Counted from the first letter of the stretch, positions 15,774 through 25,689 are shown. The stretch is 64,000 nt of DNA from Arthrobacter sp. StoSoilB22 (GCF_019977315.1 NZ_AP024652.1:1798001-1862000), one strand, 5' to 3'. Numbers and translations are program-made. Notes: generated by a model from the sequence alone, not told the origin.

Positions 15774-17297
15774 CTATGCGGAGGCGGCCAGGAGATCCTC
15801 GGCGTAGGCAACCAGGGTGCGAACAGTGCATCCGGTACCCTGCTTGGGCGTGTAACCGTAGGGGGCTCCGTTGTTGAACGACGGTCCCGCGATGTCCACG
15901 TGGGCCCATGGGATCTGCTGGCCGGCGTCGTTCTTTCCCACGAATTCGCGGAGGAAGACCGCTGCTGTCATCATGCCGCCGTTGCGCTCACCGATGTTCG
16001 CAATGTCGGCCACCTGGGAGTCCAGGCTGGGGCGAAGCTCCTCAGGCAGGGGCATGGGCCACACGAGTTCCCCGGCACGGTCCGCGGCACTCTTCAAGGC
16101 AGCAGTTACCGAGTCGGAACCCATGACGCCTGCAGTCCGCAGACCCAGGGCGATCAGCTGCGCACCTGTAAGGGTAGCTACGTCGATGATGGCATCCGGC
16201 TTCTCCAGGCTGGCAGCGACGATGCCGTCAGCCATCACCAGGCGCCCTTCAGCATCCGTGTTCAGAACTTCAACTGTCTTGCCGCCGTAGATGGTGAACA
16301 CGTCAGCGGGACGGGCTGCAGCGCCCGAGGGCATGTTCTCCGCGATGCATAGCCAGGCGGTCGCCTTGAGGGGAAGCCCGAGCGATGCGATGGCCAGGAC
16401 GGCGTTAAGTACGACGGCGGCACCGGCCATGTCGCTCTTCATGTCGCCCATGCCGAGGGCAGGCTTGATGGAAATGCCACCCGTGTCGAATGTGATGCCC
16501 TTGCCGACGAGGGCAATCTTCTTCGTGGCCTTCGCGGGGGCGTATTCGACTTTGACGAGGCGCGGCTGGCGGGTGGAGCCCTTGCCAACGCCGAGAATAC
16601 CCCCGAAGCCTTCCTTTTCCAGGCGCTTTTCGTCCCAGACTGTGATCTTGACCGGCAGGCCCTTTGCCAGTTCCTTAGCGGACTCCGCAAAAGACTCGGG
16701 GAACAGGTGGCTCGGCGGTTGGTTGACCAACGTGCGGGTTGAGTTGACGGCACGAGCAAGTACAATGGCCCGGTCCAGCGCCGGCTGGGCGGACTTGGCA
16801 TCGACATCCGTGAAAATCAGTGCCTTGGCCACGGGGGCCTTCAGCCCATCCTTGCTGGAACGGTGCTCCGTATAGGAGTACGCACCCAAGGCAGCTCCTT
16901 CGGCGACAGCCGTGACATCGGCAAGTGTCGCCGTCGGGAACGCCAAGGTCACCGAAGCGGTACCGGCGAGCTGGCGCACGGCGGATCCCGCAGCGCGTCG
17001 CAGGGCTTCTTCGCTCAGGCCGCCGTCATCGGAGAGCTTTCCTACTCCTGCAAGGACAAGAATCCCTGAGCCCGTCTCCGGCAGGCCTGGAAGCCGGTGT
17101 GCCTGATCGGCAGCGCCGGTGATCCCCAAAAGCTGCAGTGATCCTGCAACGGACTCCGCGGCTTTAGCGCTCAGCGGGTTGGACAGTAGTACCGGTCCGT
17201 CCGAGCCTTGGGCAACGCCAATCACAAGTGCGTCGTTAGGGGACTTTTTCAGGTCCTTGGCGATGATGCCCAGGATGATGTCAGTAGTCTTGACCAC
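15774..17297 (-). CDS. pepA: Leucyl aminopeptidase (M17)
   Basis: Cytosolic, two-metal aminopeptidase that removes N-terminal residues from peptides. The 507-residue protein has the small N-terminal domain and the conserved catalytic domain, with metal ligands at K266 and D271 (GKGITFDTGGISIK), D289 (MKSDMAG) and D348/E350 in the signature NTDAEGRL (346-353). The start is GTG with GAGG about 11 nt upstream. Transcribed divergently from the PAC2 gene and separated from lpdA by a hairpin. With the tricorn protease 5 kb away it would cover terminal steps of peptide breakdown; that link is inferred. Confidence 0.96.
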   Translation of the reverse strand: MVKTTDIILGIIAKDLKKSPNDALVIGVAQGSDGPVLLSNPLSAKAAESVAGSLQLLGITGAADQAHRLPGLPETGSGILVLAGVGKLSDDGGLSEEALRRAAGSAVRQLAGTASVTLAFPTATLADVTAVAEGAALGAYSYTEHRSSKDGLKAPVAKALIFTDVDAKSAQPALDRAIVLARAVNSTRTLVNQPPSHLFPESFAESAKELAKGLPVKITVWDEKRLEKEGFGGILGVGKGSTRQPRLVKVEYAPAKATKKIALVGKGITFDTGGISIKPALGMGDMKSDMAGAAVVLNAVLAIASLGLPLKATAWLCIAENMPSGAAARPADVFTIYGGKTVEVLNTDAEGRLVMADGIVAASLEKPDAIIDVATLTGAQLIALGLRTAGVMGSDSVTAALKSAADRAGELVWPMPLPEELRPSLDSQVADIANIGERNGGMMTAAVFLREFVGKNDAGQQIPWAHVDIAGPSFNNGAPYGYTPKQGTGCTVRTLVAYAEDLLAASA

Positions 17298-17571
17298 GAG
17301 GATGTGTCCTCACTTCTCTCTGCATTGCATGGCGGGGCCACATGTTTGGCGGCCCGCCCCGGTACGCGCCCGACGTCTTCTACGACGGCGGCCTTGGTCT
17401 TCGGGCCCAACGTCGCACAGGACGTCGGCCCGCTTCGATCGTAGTCTCTGTAAGGCCGCGGACAGCAATTAAATGAGAGCTGCGGCACATCGGGGGCAGG
17501 AATGCCTGTTGACCGTGCAGCGTTGTATGGAATAGCTCCAGAATTTTATATCTTTGCGAAAGGAACACGCC

Positions 17572-18510
17572 GTGTTTGAACGGATATCCGGCTCTCTCCT
17601 GGACCCCGAATCGCTGTATGCGCGAAACATTGAGACCTTTTACAGCCCTGAGCTACGCGGGCTGAATATGGTCATGGGATTCACGGGTTTTGCCGATGCC
17701 GGTCAGGTAGTTCGGCAGATCAACGCGGAACTTCTGGATGAACTGGACGCTGAGGTGGTGGCCATGTTCGACGCCGACCAACTCATCGACTACCGCTCGC
17801 GGCGGCCGCACATCAGCTTTGTGGAAGACCATCTGCAGGACTACCAGGCACCAAAGCTCGGCCTGTACAAGCTAAACGACGGTCTCGGCCAACCCTTCCT
17901 CTTGCTTGCCGGCTTCGAGCCCGACCTGCAGTGGGAGCGCTTCTCGCGCGCGGTCGTCGGAATCGTGGAAGAGCTGGACATCAACCTGGTGACCTGGATC
18001 CATTCCATCCCCATGCCCGTTCCGCACACGCGGCCTGTCGGGGTGACGGTCCACGGCAACATGCCCGACCTCATTGAGGGAATATCGAGTTGGAAGCCCA
18101 CCGTAGATGTTCCTGCCGCCATTGGGCACATCCTGGAACTCCGGCTCACCGAAGCGGAGCGCAACGTAGCCGGCTACGTTATCCACGTCCCGCATTACCT
18201 TTCCGAAGCTGAGTACCCGCCGGCCGCAGTCGCCGGTTTGGAATACCTGGGGGCGGCAACGTCCCTCATGCTGCCGACGGACAGGCTCCGGGAAGCCGGC
18301 CGTGAAGTGGGCCGCCAGATCGCCGAACAGATCGAAGCTTCCGAGGAAGTACAGGCAGTAGTGGCCAATCTGGAGACGCGCTACGACGAGAAATCCGAAG
18401 GCATTGTCCGCCGATCGCTGCTGGCTGATGAGAATGATGAGCTCCCCAACGCTGAAGACATTGGGGCTGCGGTTGAGGCCTACCTGGCTCGTAAAGACTC
18501 GCCTCAATAA
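17572..18510 (+). CDS. PAC2 family protein
   Basis: PAC2 (proteasome assembly chaperone 2) family proteins form a phosphorylase-like fold; archaeal and eukaryotic members act as 20S proteasome chaperones, while the role of actinobacterial members is unresolved. This 312-residue protein has the family's N-terminal region (FYSPELRGLNMVMGFTGFADAG) and central segment (WIHSIPMPVPHTRPVGVTVHG). The C-terminus is Asp/Glu-rich. I chose the GTG at 17572 (MFERISGSLLDP) because AAAGGA lies 7-12 nt upstream. No proteasome genes are in the window. Confidence 0.9.
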   Translation: MFERISGSLLDPESLYARNIETFYSPELRGLNMVMGFTGFADAGQVVRQINAELLDELDAEVVAMFDADQLIDYRSRRPHISFVEDHLQDYQAPKLGLYKLNDGLGQPFLLLAGFEPDLQWERFSRAVVGIVEELDINLVTWIHSIPMPVPHTRPVGVTVHGNMPDLIEGISSWKPTVDVPAAIGHILELRLTEAERNVAGYVIHVPHYLSEAEYPPAAVAGLEYLGAATSLMLPTDRLREAGREVGRQIAEQIEASEEVQAVVANLETRYDEKSEGIVRRSLLADENDELPNAEDIGAAVEAYLARKDSPQ

Positions 18511-18533
18511 ATCAGCTTTGAGCCGCCGGCAGG

Positions 18534-18539
18534 CATAAT
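18534..18539 (+). promoter_or_regulatory. -10 element CATAAT for the MFS gene
   Basis: CATAAT is followed by 6 nt and the GTG start of the MFS gene. The intervening GGGG is too close to the start to be a normal ribosome site, so a leaderless message is likely. Confidence 0.5.
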
Positions 18540-18545
18540 TGTGGG

Positions 18546-19901
18546 GTGAATGCTCCCCGTGCCTGGCTGATTTGGACGATCGGCGTATTCGCCTACCTGG
18601 TGGCCGTGGCGCAGCGAACCTCGTTTGGCGTCGCAGGCTTGGAGGCCACTGACAGATTCCACGCCAGTGCCTCCGCCATCTCGTTTTTCACGGTGCTGCA
18701 ACTTCTGGTGTACGCCGGATTGCAGATTCCCGTGGGCGTCCTGGTGGACAGGTTTGGTTCGCGGGCCATGATTGCCGGTGGTGCCGTGCTCATGGGCTTG
18801 GGACAGCTGCAGCTGGCTTTTGCGGACAGTGTTCCCGGGGGCGTGCTGGGCCGGGTCCTGGTGGGGGCAGGGGACGCGATGACCTTTATTTCGGTGATCC
18901 GTCTGGTCCCTTTGTGGTTTGCCCCCGCCAAGGTTCCACTGGTCACCCAACTGACGGGCATGTGTGGTCAGCTTGGTCAGCTCTTCAGTGTTGTGCCGTT
19001 CGCGCTGCTTCTCCATACCGCCGGATGGACCCCGGCTTTCCTCACTTTGGCAGCGATGTCCGTGCTGGCAGTGGTCCTGGTCCTGGCGGTGCTCCGCGAC
19101 GCCCCGCCCGGACACCCACCGCGGGAAGCCGGTCAGGGCCTGCGGGCCACCGGCATCTCCCTGTCCCGGGCTTGGAAACAACCCGGAACCCGTCTGGGCC
19201 TCTGGAGCCACTTCACCGTTCAGTTCAGCGGGAACCTGTTTGCGATGACCTGGGGGTACCCCTTCCTGTTGTCCGCCCAGGGACTGGATGCTGCAACCGT
19301 TTCCGGCCTCATGGCGCTGTTCGTGGCCACCGCAATAGTTGCCGGGCCAGGGTTCGGCCGATTCGTTTCCAAACACCCCATGCGTAGATCCGCCATGGTC
19401 CTGCTCATTGCGCTGGGGACGGCCCTGGCTTGGGCTGCTGTGCTCATTCTTCCCGACCGCGCGCCCTTGTGGCTCCTGGTGCTTTTGGTGGTGGTGCTGG
19501 CTGTGGGCGGGCCCGGATCCATGATCGGATTCGACTTTGCCCGGACCTTCAATCCCTCGCACCGGATCGGTACAGCCACGGGTATTGTCAACGTCGGCGG
19601 CTTCATTGCGGCGCTCATTGCCATCTACCTCATCGGCCTTGCGCTTGACCTTCTGTACGCCAGTGGTTTTTCCGGCGGTGATCTCTACGGTCTCGCGCCG
19701 TTCCGCATCGCCCTCAGCGTTCAGTTCGTACTGCTGGGCCTTGGTACGGTGCTCATCCTGGTGACGCGGCGGAAGGTGCGCCGGCAAATGGCAACCCAAG
19801 GTATTCACGTGCAGCCGTTGCTGGCTGCCCTCGCCAGGCAGCGCCGGGAACGGATTGAACGACGCCGGGCCGCGCGGCCCGCGTCGAAGGACAACGAGTA
19901 G
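18546..19901 (+). CDS. MFS transporter
   Basis: This 451-residue major facilitator protein has about 12 membrane helices. The loop between helices 2 and 3 has the MFS signature (GVLVDRFGSRAMIAGG), followed by helix 4 with GRVLVGAGDAMTFISVIRL. The C-terminal tail is strongly basic (RQRRERIERRRAARP). Members with this N-terminal pattern are usually annotated as nitrate/nitrite- or sugar-phosphate-like MFS permeases, but the substrate cannot be told from sequence. It follows the PAC2 gene by 35 nt but has its own -10 element. Confidence 0.9.
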   Translation: MNAPRAWLIWTIGVFAYLVAVAQRTSFGVAGLEATDRFHASASAISFFTVLQLLVYAGLQIPVGVLVDRFGSRAMIAGGAVLMGLGQLQLAFADSVPGGVLGRVLVGAGDAMTFISVIRLVPLWFAPAKVPLVTQLTGMCGQLGQLFSVVPFALLLHTAGWTPAFLTLAAMSVLAVVLVLAVLRDAPPGHPPREAGQGLRATGISLSRAWKQPGTRLGLWSHFTVQFSGNLFAMTWGYPFLLSAQGLDAATVSGLMALFVATAIVAGPGFGRFVSKHPMRRSAMVLLIALGTALAWAAVLILPDRAPLWLLVLLVVVLAVGGPGSMIGFDFARTFNPSHRIGTATGIVNVGGFIAALIAIYLIGLALDLLYASGFSGGDLYGLAPFRIALSVQFVLLGLGTVLILVTRRKVRRQMATQGIHVQPLLAALARQRRERIERRRAARPASKDNE

Positions 19902-19990
19902 GCCAATCCCTCGCCGGTTTCCTGTGTCGCTTATCCACATAGGCACGATGGTCGCTGTCTCCTCCGGCCGGCGTTGAGCAGGGTGGAACC

Positions 19991-21277
19991 ATGACTTCCA
20001 ACAGAACGCTCAGCATCCACCAACCCGAAGATATTCTTGGCTACATTCCCCACATGCTGGGTTACTGGCCCGAGGACAGCCTCGTGGCCATCACCATGCA
20101 GGGGAAAGTCCTCGGAGCCACGCTTCGCGTGGACCTGCCACGCCTGGGATCCCGGCAGGCCAACAAAGATTTCGCGGACCACATCCGCAGCTTCCTGATT
20201 GCCGACGACGACGCCAACGGAGTAGTGCTGGCTGTCTACACCGACTCCGGATGGGAAGACGGCATGGTGGTCCGGCAGGCAATTCCCCTGCTCGAAGCGT
20301 TGCAGGTGAGCCTTGACGAGGTTGACTTATCGGTTCGGGACGCGTGGCTGGTGGGTTCCGAGTACTGGCGAAGCGCCTACTGCACGGACATTGAATGTTG
20401 TCCGGTACCGGGATTGTCCGTTGATCGGATCAAGAACAGCAGACTCAGCACAGAACTGGTATATAGGGGGAGCTTCATAGGGCCTTCGCCCGGAAGCGAG
20501 CCTGGAAAATCCCGGACCGCCCGTCCCGGGGCGCTTGATCCTTTGGTGCTGGCCGCTGAGTCACGCTACGGCAAGCAGATCCTTGGTAGATGGAGGAGCG
20601 AGTATTGTCTGGACGCCGTGCTTGCCGTGTGGCGCAATGTGTTGAAGCGGGTCGAAGCCGGCCACCCGTTGCAGCCCGGCGCCGATGCACACATCATGGG
20701 CTTCCTCAGGGCAACGCTGCGGATCCCGGCGTGGCGGGACGCTGTGGTGGTCATGGCGGCTGCAGGCGTGGAATCTGCGAAGTCCGGCGCGTTGGCGTTC
20801 GGTCTCTTCGATGACGACGGCAACTACGACGACAACGACACCGACATAAACGGCCGCGACACGCCGTTCGACCCTCAGGAACTGGGAGTGGCGGGTCCGG
20901 TTCTCCCTGCTGCCAAGGGTTCATCGGAACGAAATGCCAACGGAGACGTCTTCACCTACGGAGATGTCCTGCTTGGGATGCAACCATCCATGCCGTGCTG
21001 GAGCGCCCTCGATGCACTGCAGAAAGTGTTGGCCGGGTTGTGCGTCGAGGCCGAATCGGGCGTAGTGCCTGCAGCAGCACTGACCCTGCAAGGCTGGATC
21101 GCATGGTGCAAGGGGCGCGGATCAATTGCCCACGCCTGCCTCAGTGGGGCGGAGGCCGCCCAGCCGGGCTATCGTCTTGCCGAACTACTCATGAGTCTGC
21201 TGGGACAAGGGACCATTTGCCCGTGGGCGCGAAGTTCCAGCACCGCCTGGCGCGGGGTCCGGGGCACGGTCGCATAG
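19991..21277 (+). CDS. DUF4192 family protein
   Basis: This 428-residue cytoplasmic protein carries the DUF4192 hallmark near its N-terminus (HQPEDILGYIPHMLGYWPEDSLVAITMQG) and the central segment DAWLVGSEYWRSAYCTDIECCPVPG. The C-terminus holds LAELLMSLLGQGTICPWA. DUF4192 is an actinobacterial family of unknown function. A Gly/Asp/Asn-rich segment (about residues 277-315) looks like a disordered insert. It precedes sigA on the same strand with a 246-nt gap. GGTGG lies 6 nt before the ATG. Confidence 0.9.
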   Translation: MTSNRTLSIHQPEDILGYIPHMLGYWPEDSLVAITMQGKVLGATLRVDLPRLGSRQANKDFADHIRSFLIADDDANGVVLAVYTDSGWEDGMVVRQAIPLLEALQVSLDEVDLSVRDAWLVGSEYWRSAYCTDIECCPVPGLSVDRIKNSRLSTELVYRGSFIGPSPGSEPGKSRTARPGALDPLVLAAESRYGKQILGRWRSEYCLDAVLAVWRNVLKRVEAGHPLQPGADAHIMGFLRATLRIPAWRDAVVVMAAAGVESAKSGALAFGLFDDDGNYDDNDTDINGRDTPFDPQELGVAGPVLPAAKGSSERNANGDVFTYGDVLLGMQPSMPCWSALDALQKVLAGLCVEAESGVVPAAALTLQGWIAWCKGRGSIAHACLSGAEAAQPGYRLAELLMSLLGQGTICPWARSSSTAWRGVRGTVA

Positions 21278-21523
21278 AGGGTTTGGACATTCATCCGAAG
21301 TGCGTTTCGAAAAACCGTGAGACAATGGATGCCGAGACCCGGTTGGGTCCGCGTTCGAATGCCTGTATTGGTCCCCTTGGTGGGAACAATTCAGTGCCGT
21401 TGGGAGTTCTCTATAGAGACTCTGCAGACGGCGATCGCATTTGAAATTGATCGCGGACTTGACAGGGTCATAGTGGTGTTGCCCGTATGGTGATTCCACA
21501 GACCGCCGCTAGAAAGGTTTTCT

Positions 21524-22837
21524 GTGACCCCGTCTTCCGTCGAGAAGGAACCCGCCGCCCAGGCCGAACTGTCCGCTGAGGAAAAGAAGGCGGCAACATC
21601 GGCAAAGCGCGCAGCGACACGTGCTGCCAACAAGGCCTCAGAGGGCGACTCTGACAAGCCGGCACCCAAGAAGCGTGGACCCAAGCCAGGTGCGAAGGCC
21701 GCCGCTGAGGCCGCGAGCAAGTCCTCAGGCTCCGATGCTGAGGACGCCAGCGGCGAGGATGAAGACTTTGATCCCGCAGCTGCCGAGGAAGTCGAAGTCG
21801 GAGACGACGACGTCGAGGACGGCGCCACGGCCACCAAGGACAAGGCTGCGCCGTCCGGAACGGGATTCGTTTACTCGGATGCCGACGACGACGACGCGCC
21901 GGTCCAGCAGGTCATGTCGGCCGGCGCTACAGCCGACCCCGTCAAGGACTACCTCAAGCAGATCGGCAAGGTCGCGCTGCTGAATGCGGAGCAGGAAGTT
22001 GATCTCGCGCTTCGGATCGAGGCCGGCCTCTTTGCTGAGGAAAAGATCAACGCTGACGACGGATCCATGGATCCCAAGCTCAAGCGTGAGCTTGAATTCG
22101 TCATCCACGACGGCAAGCGCGCCAAGAACCACCTGCTCGAAGCCAACCTGCGCCTCGTCGTTTCCTTGGCAAAGCGCTATACCGGCCGTGGCATGCTCTT
22201 CCTGGACCTGATTCAGGAAGGCAACCTGGGCCTTATCCGTGCAGTGGAGAAGTTCGATTACACCAAGGGCTTCAAGTTCTCCACGTACGCAACCTGGTGG
22301 ATCCGTCAGGCAATTACCCGCGCCATGGCAGACCAGGCCCGCACCATCCGTATTCCGGTGCACATGGTGGAAGTCATCAACAAGCTGGCCCGCGTACAGC
22401 GCCAAATGCTGCAGGACCTCGGCCGTGAACCGACACCTGAAGAGCTGGCACTCGAGCTGGACATGACCCCTGAGAAGGTTGTTGAAGTCCAGAAGTACGG
22501 ACGCGAGCCAATTTCACTGCACACCCCGCTGGGTGAAGACGGTGACTCGGAGTTCGGTGACCTCATTGAGGACTCGGAGGCTGTTGTTCCCGCTGACGCC
22601 GTCAGCTTCACACTCCTGCAGGAACAGCTGCACTCCGTCCTGGACACGCTGTCCGAGCGCGAGGCCGGAGTTGTGGCGATGCGCTTTGGCCTGACCGACG
22701 GCCAGCCGAAGACTTTAGACGAAATCGGCAAGGTCTACGGTGTCACGCGTGAGCGCATCCGCCAGATCGAAAGCAAGACCATGTCCAAGCTGCGGCACCC
22801 GTCCCGCTCGCAGGTCCTCCGGGACTACCTGGACTAA
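21524..22837 (+). CDS. sigA: Principal RNA polymerase sigma factor (RpoD/HrdB/SigA)
   Basis: Primary sigma-70 factor. The 437 residues begin with a Lys/Ala/Asp-rich disordered region (1-135) as in other actinobacterial principal sigma factors. Region 1.2 is [25 protein letters not shown] (138-162). Region 2 covers the core-binding and -10-recognition helices ([37 protein letters not shown]; 228-264). Region 4 ends in the helix-turn-helix [19 protein letters not shown] (408-426) and terminates in LRDYLD. The GTG start has AGAAAGG about 7 nt upstream. A very strong terminator follows, so the gene is monocistronic or the last of its unit. Confidence 0.97.
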   Translation: MTPSSVEKEPAAQAELSAEEKKAATSAKRAATRAANKASEGDSDKPAPKKRGPKPGAKAAAEAASKSSGSDAEDASGEDEDFDPAAAEEVEVGDDDVEDGATATKDKAAPSGTGFVYSDADDDDAPVQQVMSAGATADPVKDYLKQIGKVALLNAEQEVDLALRIEAGLFAEEKINADDGSMDPKLKRELEFVIHDGKRAKNHLLEANLRLVVSLAKRYTGRGMLFLDLIQEGNLGLIRAVEKFDYTKGFKFSTYATWWIRQAITRAMADQARTIRIPVHMVEVINKLARVQRQMLQDLGREPTPEELALELDMTPEKVVEVQKYGREPISLHTPLGEDGDSEFGDLIEDSEAVVPADAVSFTLLQEQLHSVLDTLSEREAGVVAMRFGLTDGQPKTLDEIGKVYGVTRERIRQIESKTMSKLRHPSRSQVLRDYLD

Positions 22838-22854
22838 ACAAGCAGAGTAAGGGA

Positions 22855-22891
22855 AAGTGGCCCGGCCGGATATCCGGCCGGGCCACTTTTT
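22855..22891 (+). terminator. Strong rho-independent terminator after sigA
   Basis: A perfect 34-bp palindrome (22855-22888) is followed by a T-run ending at 22891, 17 nt beyond the sigA stop codon. Confidence 0.92.
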
Positions 22892-22896
22892 CTTGA

Positions 22897-22987
22897 GTGC
22901 AGGCAGCTGACCTCCATAAGCGCAAACAGCTGACTTTCCTCGGTGCAGCCAGTTATACGCAACTCGGTGCAACCAGTTATACGCAAC
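22897..22987. repeat. Decayed 23-24 bp tandem array behind sigA
   Basis: Units begin CAGYT at 22904, 22927, 22950 and 22974, giving a period of 23, 23 and 24 bp. Units 1-2 share CAGCTGAC, units 2-3 share CTCGGTGCARC, and units 3-4 share CAGTTATACGCAAC. The 24-bp stretches 22939-22962 and 22963-22986 differ by one base. It lies between two terminators and encodes nothing convincing. Confidence 0.7.
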
Positions 22988-23016
22988 AAGGCCCCTCCCG
23001 GATGGGAGGAGCCTTG
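22987..23016 (-). terminator. Terminator for the zinc-ribbon gene
   Basis: A 12-pair stem with one mismatch and a 4-nt loop, 39 nt beyond the stop of the minus-strand zinc-ribbon gene. T-tract is poor. Confidence 0.55.
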
Positions 23017-23054
23017 TTATCTGATCAAAAAGGGTTTCCGGTGAGCCGGACTGC

Positions 23055-23276
23055 CTAGTCGACGGGGACGGGAGCCTTCTCGTTGAGGCGCTCGGTCTCA
23101 TCGTGCCAGTCGGAAGTCATGGGCCGGAGCGTGGCTTCAACTGCACGGGCATGGTGGCCGCAGAAGAGCAGCTCACCGCCGGAGGACTCGAGTACAACGC
23201 GGACGTACGCTTGGGCTCCGCAACGGTCACAGCGATCAGCTGCGTTCAGCGTGCGGTCTGCAACTGCTGTTGTCAT
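23055..23276 (-). CDS. Small zinc-ribbon protein (DUF7455-like)
   Basis: This 73-residue protein carries the zinc-ribbon pattern DRCDRCGAQAYVRV followed by LLFCGHH, which supplies Cys-X2-Cys and Cys-X2-His ligands. Its ends are short and polar. Homologues of this size are widespread next to sigA in actinobacteria and are annotated only as conserved proteins. I chose the ATG at 23276 because it has a perfect AAGGAGG 6 nt upstream; a longer in-frame start at 23333 has none. A role tied to transcription is possible from context but unproven. Confidence 0.88.
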   Translation of the reverse strand: MTTAVADRTLNAADRCDRCGAQAYVRVVLESSGGELLFCGHHARAVEATLRPMTSDWHDETERLNEKAPVPVD

Positions 23277-23531
23277 GTCGGCCTCCTTAGTAGTTCTGTA
23301 CATCCATATAACCAGCATTCGATGCAGATCCATGGCAAGGATGGGTCACTTTCGCTGTCCGCGTATCACATGTCCGTAACGTCAGCGGGAAGGCTGCACC
23401 GATACTGGAGTGGCAAACGGTGCTTCGTGCCTTCCCCGGCTAGGCTGGTACGGGCAGTGTTTGCCTTGAATTACCAGCCAAACGCGGCTGGGAAGCACCC
23501 CTGAGATATACCCCGAAGGAGCACACCGCGA

Positions 23532-25640
23532 GTGGCACCGAGTTCTGAATACAACGCCCGGCATTTGTCCGTCCTTGAGGGCCTGGAAGCAGTCCGCAAG
23601 CGCCCGGGCATGTACATCGGCTCCACGGACTCACGCGGTCTTATGCACTGCCTTTGGGAGATCATCGACAACGCAGTCGATGAGGCCTTGGCGGGCTTTG
23701 GACATGACATCAAGGTCATCCTGCACGCGGACAACTCGGTGGAAATCCACGACGACGGGCGCGGCATTCCTGTGGACGTCGAACCCAAGACCGGACTTTC
23801 CGGCGTTGAAGTGGTCTTCACCAAACTGCATGCCGGCGGCAAATTCGGCGGCGGTTCCTACACTGCCTCGGGTGGGTTGCATGGCGTGGGCGCCTCTGTG
23901 GTGAACGCGCTGTCCAGCCGGCTGGATGTCCAGGTGGACCGGGGCAGCAAGACGTACCAGATGTCTTTCCGGCGTGGAGAGCCGGGACGTTTCGTGGATT
24001 CCGGGGCCAAGCCAAGTCCCAACGCGCCATTTGAGCCGTTCGTGGAGAATTCGGTGCTTGATGTTGTGGGCAAGGCAAAGCGTGGTGTTACGGGAACCCG
24101 CGTACGTTATTGGGCCGACCGGCAGATCTTCACCCCCGATGCCAAATTCTCCTATGATGACCTTGCCTCAAGGGCGCGTCAGACGTCCTTCCTTGTACCG
24201 GGCCTGAAAATCACCGTGCGCGACGAACGCAAGCTGGCTGGTACGCCGGGGGAGTCCGGTGTCCATGAGGAGGTGTTCCACCACGACGGCGGCATCTCCG
24301 AGTTTGTTGAGTTCCTCGCGGCCGATTCCGGAGTAACGGACGTTTGGCGCCTCCATGGCTCCGGGAAGTTTAAGGAAACCGTCCCCGTCCTTGACGAGAA
24401 CGGCCACAGCCAGATCGCGGAAGTCGAACGCGATTGCGAAGTGGACATCGCACTGCGCTGGGGTATTGGTTATGAGACCACCATGCGTAGCTTCGTCAAC
24501 ATCATCGCCACACCCAAGGGCGGCACACACCAGTCCGGTTTTGAAGCTGCCCTGCTCAAGACGTTCCGTAAAGCGGTGGAGACGAATGCCCGCAAGCTCA
24601 AAGCCGGGAACGACAAGATCGAGAAGGACGATATCCTCGCCGGCCTGACAGCCGTCTTGACTGTTCGTCTTGCTGAGCCGCAATTCGAGGGGCAAACCAA
24701 GGAGATCCTCGGCACCTCTGCCGTCCGGGCCATTGTTGCCAAGGTGGTTGAGAAGGAAATATCGGCGAGGCTGAGTTCGGCCAACCGCAACGATAAAGCC
24801 CAGTCTGCGCTCCTCTTGGAGAAGATGGTGGCCGAGATGAAATCGCGTATCTCGGCGCGTGTGCACAAGGAAACCCAGCGCCGCAAGAACGCACTGGAAA
24901 CGTCATCGATGCCCACCAAGCTTGCCGACTGCCGAACGGATGACGTTGCCCGCTCCGAACTGTTCATCGTGGAGGGCGACTCGGCACTTGGAACCGCAAA
25001 GCTTGCACGGTCCTCGGACTTCCAGGCTCTGCTGCCCATCCGGGGAAAGATCCTCAATGTCCAGAAGGCATCCGTGGGCGACATGTTGTCCAACGCGGAA
25101 TGCGCGGCGTTGATCCAAGTGGTTGGGGCAGGCTCGGGTCGCAGCTTCGACCTTGACGTTGCGCGGTACGGCAAAGTGATCCTGATGACTGACGCCGACG
25201 TTGACGGCGCGCACATCCGGACTTTGCTGCTAACCCTTTTCTTCCGTTACATGCGGCCCATGGTCGAGGCAGGACGCGTGTTTGCAGCTGTTCCCCCTCT
25301 GCACCGCGTTGAGGTCATCAACCCGGGCCAAAAGGCCAATGAGATGATCTACACGTACTCGGAAGCCGAGCTCCACGTGCTTCTGTCCAACCTGGCCAAG
25401 GAAGGCAAGCGGTACAAGGAGCCCATCCAGCGGTACAAGGGCTTGGGGGAAATGGATGCGCAGCAGCTGGCTGAGACCACCATGGACCCGCGCCACCGGA
25501 CTCTTCGTAAGGTGGGCATCGAAAGCGCCCAGCGCGCCGAGGAAGTTTTTGACCTCCTGATGGGCTCCGACGTCGCACCACGCAAGGAATTCATTATTGC
25601 CGGCGCTGCCACGCTTGACCGGGAGCGCATCGACGCGTAG
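23532..25640 (+). CDS. parE: DNA topoisomerase IV subunit B (ParE-like type IIA ATPase)
   Basis: ATPase subunit of a type IIA topoisomerase. The GHKL ATP site is intact: EIIDNAVDEAL (E43, N47, D50), DDGRGIPVD and GGLHGVGASVVNALS. The Toprim domain has VEGDSALGTAKLA and DADVDGAHIRTLLLTLFF. The ALGTAK version of the EGDSAxG motif and the partner gene at 35722 favour ParE over GyrB, which normally sits with gyrA near the origin. 702 residues, as expected. GTG start with AAGGAG about 11 nt upstream. Convergent with the M56 gene, 49 nt apart. Confidence 0.9.
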   Translation: MAPSSEYNARHLSVLEGLEAVRKRPGMYIGSTDSRGLMHCLWEIIDNAVDEALAGFGHDIKVILHADNSVEIHDDGRGIPVDVEPKTGLSGVEVVFTKLHAGGKFGGGSYTASGGLHGVGASVVNALSSRLDVQVDRGSKTYQMSFRRGEPGRFVDSGAKPSPNAPFEPFVENSVLDVVGKAKRGVTGTRVRYWADRQIFTPDAKFSYDDLASRARQTSFLVPGLKITVRDERKLAGTPGESGVHEEVFHHDGGISEFVEFLAADSGVTDVWRLHGSGKFKETVPVLDENGHSQIAEVERDCEVDIALRWGIGYETTMRSFVNIIATPKGGTHQSGFEAALLKTFRKAVETNARKLKAGNDKIEKDDILAGLTAVLTVRLAEPQFEGQTKEILGTSAVRAIVAKVVEKEISARLSSANRNDKAQSALLLEKMVAEMKSRISARVHKETQRRKNALETSSMPTKLADCRTDDVARSELFIVEGDSALGTAKLARSSDFQALLPIRGKILNVQKASVGDMLSNAECAALIQVVGAGSGRSFDLDVARYGKVILMTDADVDGAHIRTLLLTLFFRYMRPMVEAGRVFAAVPPLHRVEVINPGQKANEMIYTYSEAELHVLLSNLAKEGKRYKEPIQRYKGLGEMDAQQLAETTMDPRHRTLRKVGIESAQRAEEVFDLLMGSDVAPRKEFIIAGAATLDRERIDA

Positions 25641-25689
25641 CCCGGCCCCGCGGGACCGGGGGCATCGTCAGGGGTTGATGCTGGGGACG

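Noticed and set aside
18504..19946. Open frame of 480 residues antisense to the MFS gene
   Set aside because: Gln/His/Gly-rich product without domains; the MFS protein with 12 helices on the other strand is certain.
21459..21491. TTGACA (21459-21464) and TATGGT (21486-21491) as a sigA promoter
   Set aside because: The -35 is perfect but the spacer is 21 nt, too long, and no better -10 was found at 16-19 nt.
22897..22987. CRISPR-like array behind sigA
   Set aside because: Units are contiguous and partly shuffled, with no constant repeat separated by unique spacers, and no cas genes are nearby.
23532..25640. DNA gyrase subunit B
   Set aside because: The ALGTAK motif, the separate parC-like partner without a GyrA box, and lack of dnaA/dnaN/recF neighbours favour topoisomerase IV.
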